From Enterobacter sp. SA187 (GTDB lineage: Bacteria; Pseudomonadota; Gammaproteobacteria; Enterobacterales; Enterobacteriaceae), in contig NZ_CP019113.1 in assembly GCF_001888805.2 (NCBI RefSeq), positions 3,968,001 to 4,032,000 of the forward strand: a DNA stretch of 64,000 nucleotides, in the 5' to 3' direction. Positions 62,105 to 64,000 of this stretch are shown here, one piece after another. The position numbers were made by a program, and so were the translations under genes. Positions within the stretch are counted from its first letter, which is position 1, and the number at the start of each line of letters is the position of its first letter. The notes under the pieces are model-generated. The model had not been told where the DNA came from and ran no database searches. It saw only the letters and a program-made list of their open reading frames with translations.

Positions 62105-63199
62105 ATGGGCGCTTATTTACTTCGTCGTTTACTGCTGCTGATCCCCACCCTGTGGGCGATCATCACCATTAACTTTTTCATCGTGCAGATCGCCCCCGGC
62201 GGCCCGGTGGATCAGGCGATTGCCGCTATTGAGTTTGGTCAGAAAGGCGCGATGCCCGGCGGCGGCGATGGCGGTATGGGCGCGTCCCATGCGCGTACCG
62301 GCGTGGGCAATATCGGCGAGGGCAACTATCGCGGCGGCCGCGGCCTGGATCCGGAAGTTATCGAAGAGATCACCAAACGCTACGGCTTCGACAAACCGCT
62401 GCATGAGCGCTATTTCACTATGCTGTGGAATTACCTGCGCTTTGATTTTGGCGACAGCCTGTTCCGCAGCGCCTCCGTGCTACAGCTCATCAAAGAGAGT
62501 ATGCCGGTGTCGGTGACGCTCGGGCTGTGGGGCACGCTGATTATCTATCTGGTGTCCATTCCGCTCGGCATCCGCAAGGCGGTGCACAACGGCAGCCGCT
62601 TCGATACCTGGAGCAGTGCCTTTATTATAATCGGCTATGCGATCCCGGCCTTCCTGTTTGCCGTGCTGCTGATCGTGCTGTTTGCCGGCGGCAGCTATTA
62701 CGATCTTTTCCCGCTACGCGGGCTGGTGAGCGCCAATTTCGACACCCTGCCCTGGTACCAGAAAATCACCGATTACCTGTGGCACATCACGCTGCCGGTG
62801 CTGGCGACGGTGATCGGCGGCTTTGCCGCCTTAACCATGCTGACCAAAAATTCCTTTCTCGATGAAATTCGTAAGCAGTACGTGGTCACCGCCCGCGCCA
62901 AAGGGGTGAGCGAGCGCAATATTCTGCATAAACACGTCTTTCGTAATGCGATGCTGCTGGTGATCGCCGGTTTCCCGGCCACCTTTATCAGCATGTTTTT
63001 TACCGGCTCGCTGCTGATTGAAGTGATGTTTTCGCTGAACGGTCTGGGGCTGCTCGGCTATGAAGCCACCGTCTCGCGGGATTATCCGGTGATGTTCGGC
63101 ACGCTCTATATTTTCACCCTGATTGGCCTGCTGCTGAATATCCTCAGCGATATCAGCTATACGCTGGTGGATCCACGTATCGATTTTGAGGGTCGCTGA
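62105..63199 (+). CDS. yejB: Microcin C/oligopeptide permease YejB
   Basis: YejB is a 364-residue ABC permease of the DppB/OppB type and matches E. coli. N-terminal LIPTLWAIITINFFIVQIAPGGPVD and the coupling loop ARAKGVSERNILHKHV are characteristic. A glycine-rich insert near residues 50-80 (GGGDGGMGASH) lies in the periplasmic loop. It precedes yejE, whose ATG overlaps its stop by one base. Confidence 0.96.
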   Translation: MGAYLLRRLLLLIPTLWAIITINFFIVQIAPGGPVDQAIAAIEFGQKGAMPGGGDGGMGASHARTGVGNIGEGNYRGGRGLDPEVIEEITKRYGFDKPLHERYFTMLWNYLRFDFGDSLFRSASVLQLIKESMPVSVTLGLWGTLIIYLVSIPLGIRKAVHNGSRFDTWSSAFIIIGYAIPAFLFAVLLIVLFAGGSYYDLFPLRGLVSANFDTLPWYQKITDYLWHITLPVLATVIGGFAALTMLTKNSFLDEIRKQYVVTARAKGVSERNILHKHVFRNAMLLVIAGFPATFISMFFTGSLLIEVMFSLNGLGLLGYEATVSRDYPVMFGTLYIFTLIGLLLNILSDISYTLVDPRIDFEGR

Positions 63200-64000
63200 T
63201 GCGTCAATTAAGCCTCGTTAACCAGGCCCGCTGGGCACGCTTTCGCCATAATCGTCGCGGCTACTGGTCCTTGTGGATTTTCCTTGTGCTGTTTTCCCTC
63301 AGCCTGTGCGCGGAGCTTATTGCCAACGATAAGCCGCTGTTGGTGCGCTATGAAGGCCAGTGGTACGCCCCGGTGCTGAAGGATTACAGCGAAACGGTAT
63401 TCGGCGGGCAGTTCACCACCCCGGCGGATTATCAGGATCCCTGGCTGCAAAAGCAGCTGGATGACCACGCCTGGGTATTGTGGGCGCCGGTACGCTTCGG
63501 CGCGCGCAGCATTAATTTCGCCACCGACACGCCTTTCCCGTCGCCGCCGTCCGCACAGAACTGGCTGGGTACTGACGCCAACGGCAGCGACGTGCTGGCG
63601 CGCATTCTCTACGGCACGCGCATTTCAGTGCTCTTTGGCCTGATGCTGACGCTCTGCTCCAGCGTGATCGGCGTGATGGTCGGGGCGATGCAGGGCTATT
63701 ACGGCGGCCGTATCGATCTCTTTGGCCAGCGGGTGATCGAGGTGTGGGCAGGAATGCCGACGCTGTTCTTGATCATTCTGCTCTCCAGCGTCATTCAGCC
63801 GGGCTTCTGGTGGCTGCTGGCGGTGACGGTGCTGTTCGGCTGGATGAGTCTGGTGGGGGTGGTGCGGGCAGAGTTTTTACGCACCCGTAATTTTGATTAT
63901 ATCCGCGCGGCGCAGGCGCTGGGGGTCAGCGATCGCAGCATTATCCTGCGCCATATGCTGCCCAACGCCATGGTCGCCGTGCTGACCTTTATCCCCTTTA
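63199..64000 (+). CDS. yejE: Microcin C/oligopeptide permease YejE, N-terminal part
   Basis: The first 267 codons of YejE (E. coli about 341) lie in the window; the end is beyond it. The N-terminal MRQLSLVNQARWARFRHNRR and the DppC-type core NWLGTDANGSDVLARILYGTRIS are typical. Start codon and yejB stop form TGATG, so translation is coupled. Confidence 0.96.
   Translation, partial: MRQLSLVNQARWARFRHNRRGYWSLWIFLVLFSLSLCAELIANDKPLLVRYEGQWYAPVLKDYSETVFGGQFTTPADYQDPWLQKQLDDHAWVLWAPVRFGARSINFATDTPFPSPPSAQNWLGTDANGSDVLARILYGTRISVLFGLMLTLCSSVIGVMVGAMQGYYGGRIDLFGQRVIEVWAGMPTLFLIILLSSVIQPGFWWLLAVTVLFGWMSLVGVVRAEFLRTRNFDYIRAAQALGVSDRSIILRHMLPNAMVAVLTFIPF

Overview
The window is chromosomal DNA of a member of the Enterobacteriaceae (gamma-proteobacteria). 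Almost every gene is a close relative, usually of equal or nearly equal length, of a gene in the metG-to-yej segment of Escherichia coli K-12, and in the same order. It is probably not E. coli itself. The coding DNA is visibly GC-rich, REP/BIME repeats separate many operons, and the gene content differs in several places (no yehI-yehQ block, no preTA, no mdtQ, no nupX-psu block; several genes gained). An Enterobacter/Leclercia/Kosakonia/Klebsiella-like host is a reasonable guess, but the genus cannot be fixed by eye.

Layout. 1-7.3 kb: mrp (partial), metG, lipoprotein yehR, then yehS and the pyruvate-sensing pair btsS-btsR on the minus strand, the curli regulator mlrA and the small membrane protein yohO. 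7.3-13.6 kb: the betaine-type ABC importer osmF-yehYXW, an extra polyol-type MFS transporter upstream of it, and an unrecognised ParB-like protein. 13.8-22.2 kb: bglX, dld, a GNAT acetyltransferase behind a perfect palindrome, pbpG, yohC, yohD, yohF, yohP. 22.2-26.3 kb: dusC, yohJK, cdd with a CRP site, sanA. 26.3-29.1 kb: an accessory block replacing E. coli yeiS-preTA. It holds an EAL-HDOD protein, a membrane-anchored protein with a DUF421 partner, and a 68-residue gene that appears to start with AUU behind a perfect PmrA/BasR box. 29.2-34.1 kb: the galactose system mglBAC with galS, both promoters carrying matching GalS and CRP sites. 34.3-44.3 kb: yeiB, folE, an MFS exporter, yeiG, cirA, lysP, yeiE, yeiH. 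44.4-45.3 kb: a two-gene accessory pair between yeiH and nfo. 45.4-50.5 kb: nfo and the Cra-controlled fruBKA operon. 50.5-64 kb: setB, yeiW, efpL, uxuA divergent from yeiQ, yeiR, lpxT, mepS, pdeN, and yejAB with the first part of yejE.

Themes. Much of the window concerns sugar and small-molecule uptake (mgl, fru, set, osmF, yej, lysP, cirA), envelope maintenance (pbpG, mepS, lpxT, sanA) and c-di-GMP or stress regulation (mlrA, pdeN, EAL-HDOD). The least explained elements are the AUU-start gene with its PmrA box, the pair at 44.4-45.3 kb, the ParB-like gene at 12.5-13.6 kb, the uxuA-yeiQ pairing, and a possible short leader ORF ending five bases before mepS. I found no CRISPR array, insertion sequence, prophage, rRNA or tRNA. 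No homology search was possible: names rest on recognised protein sequences.
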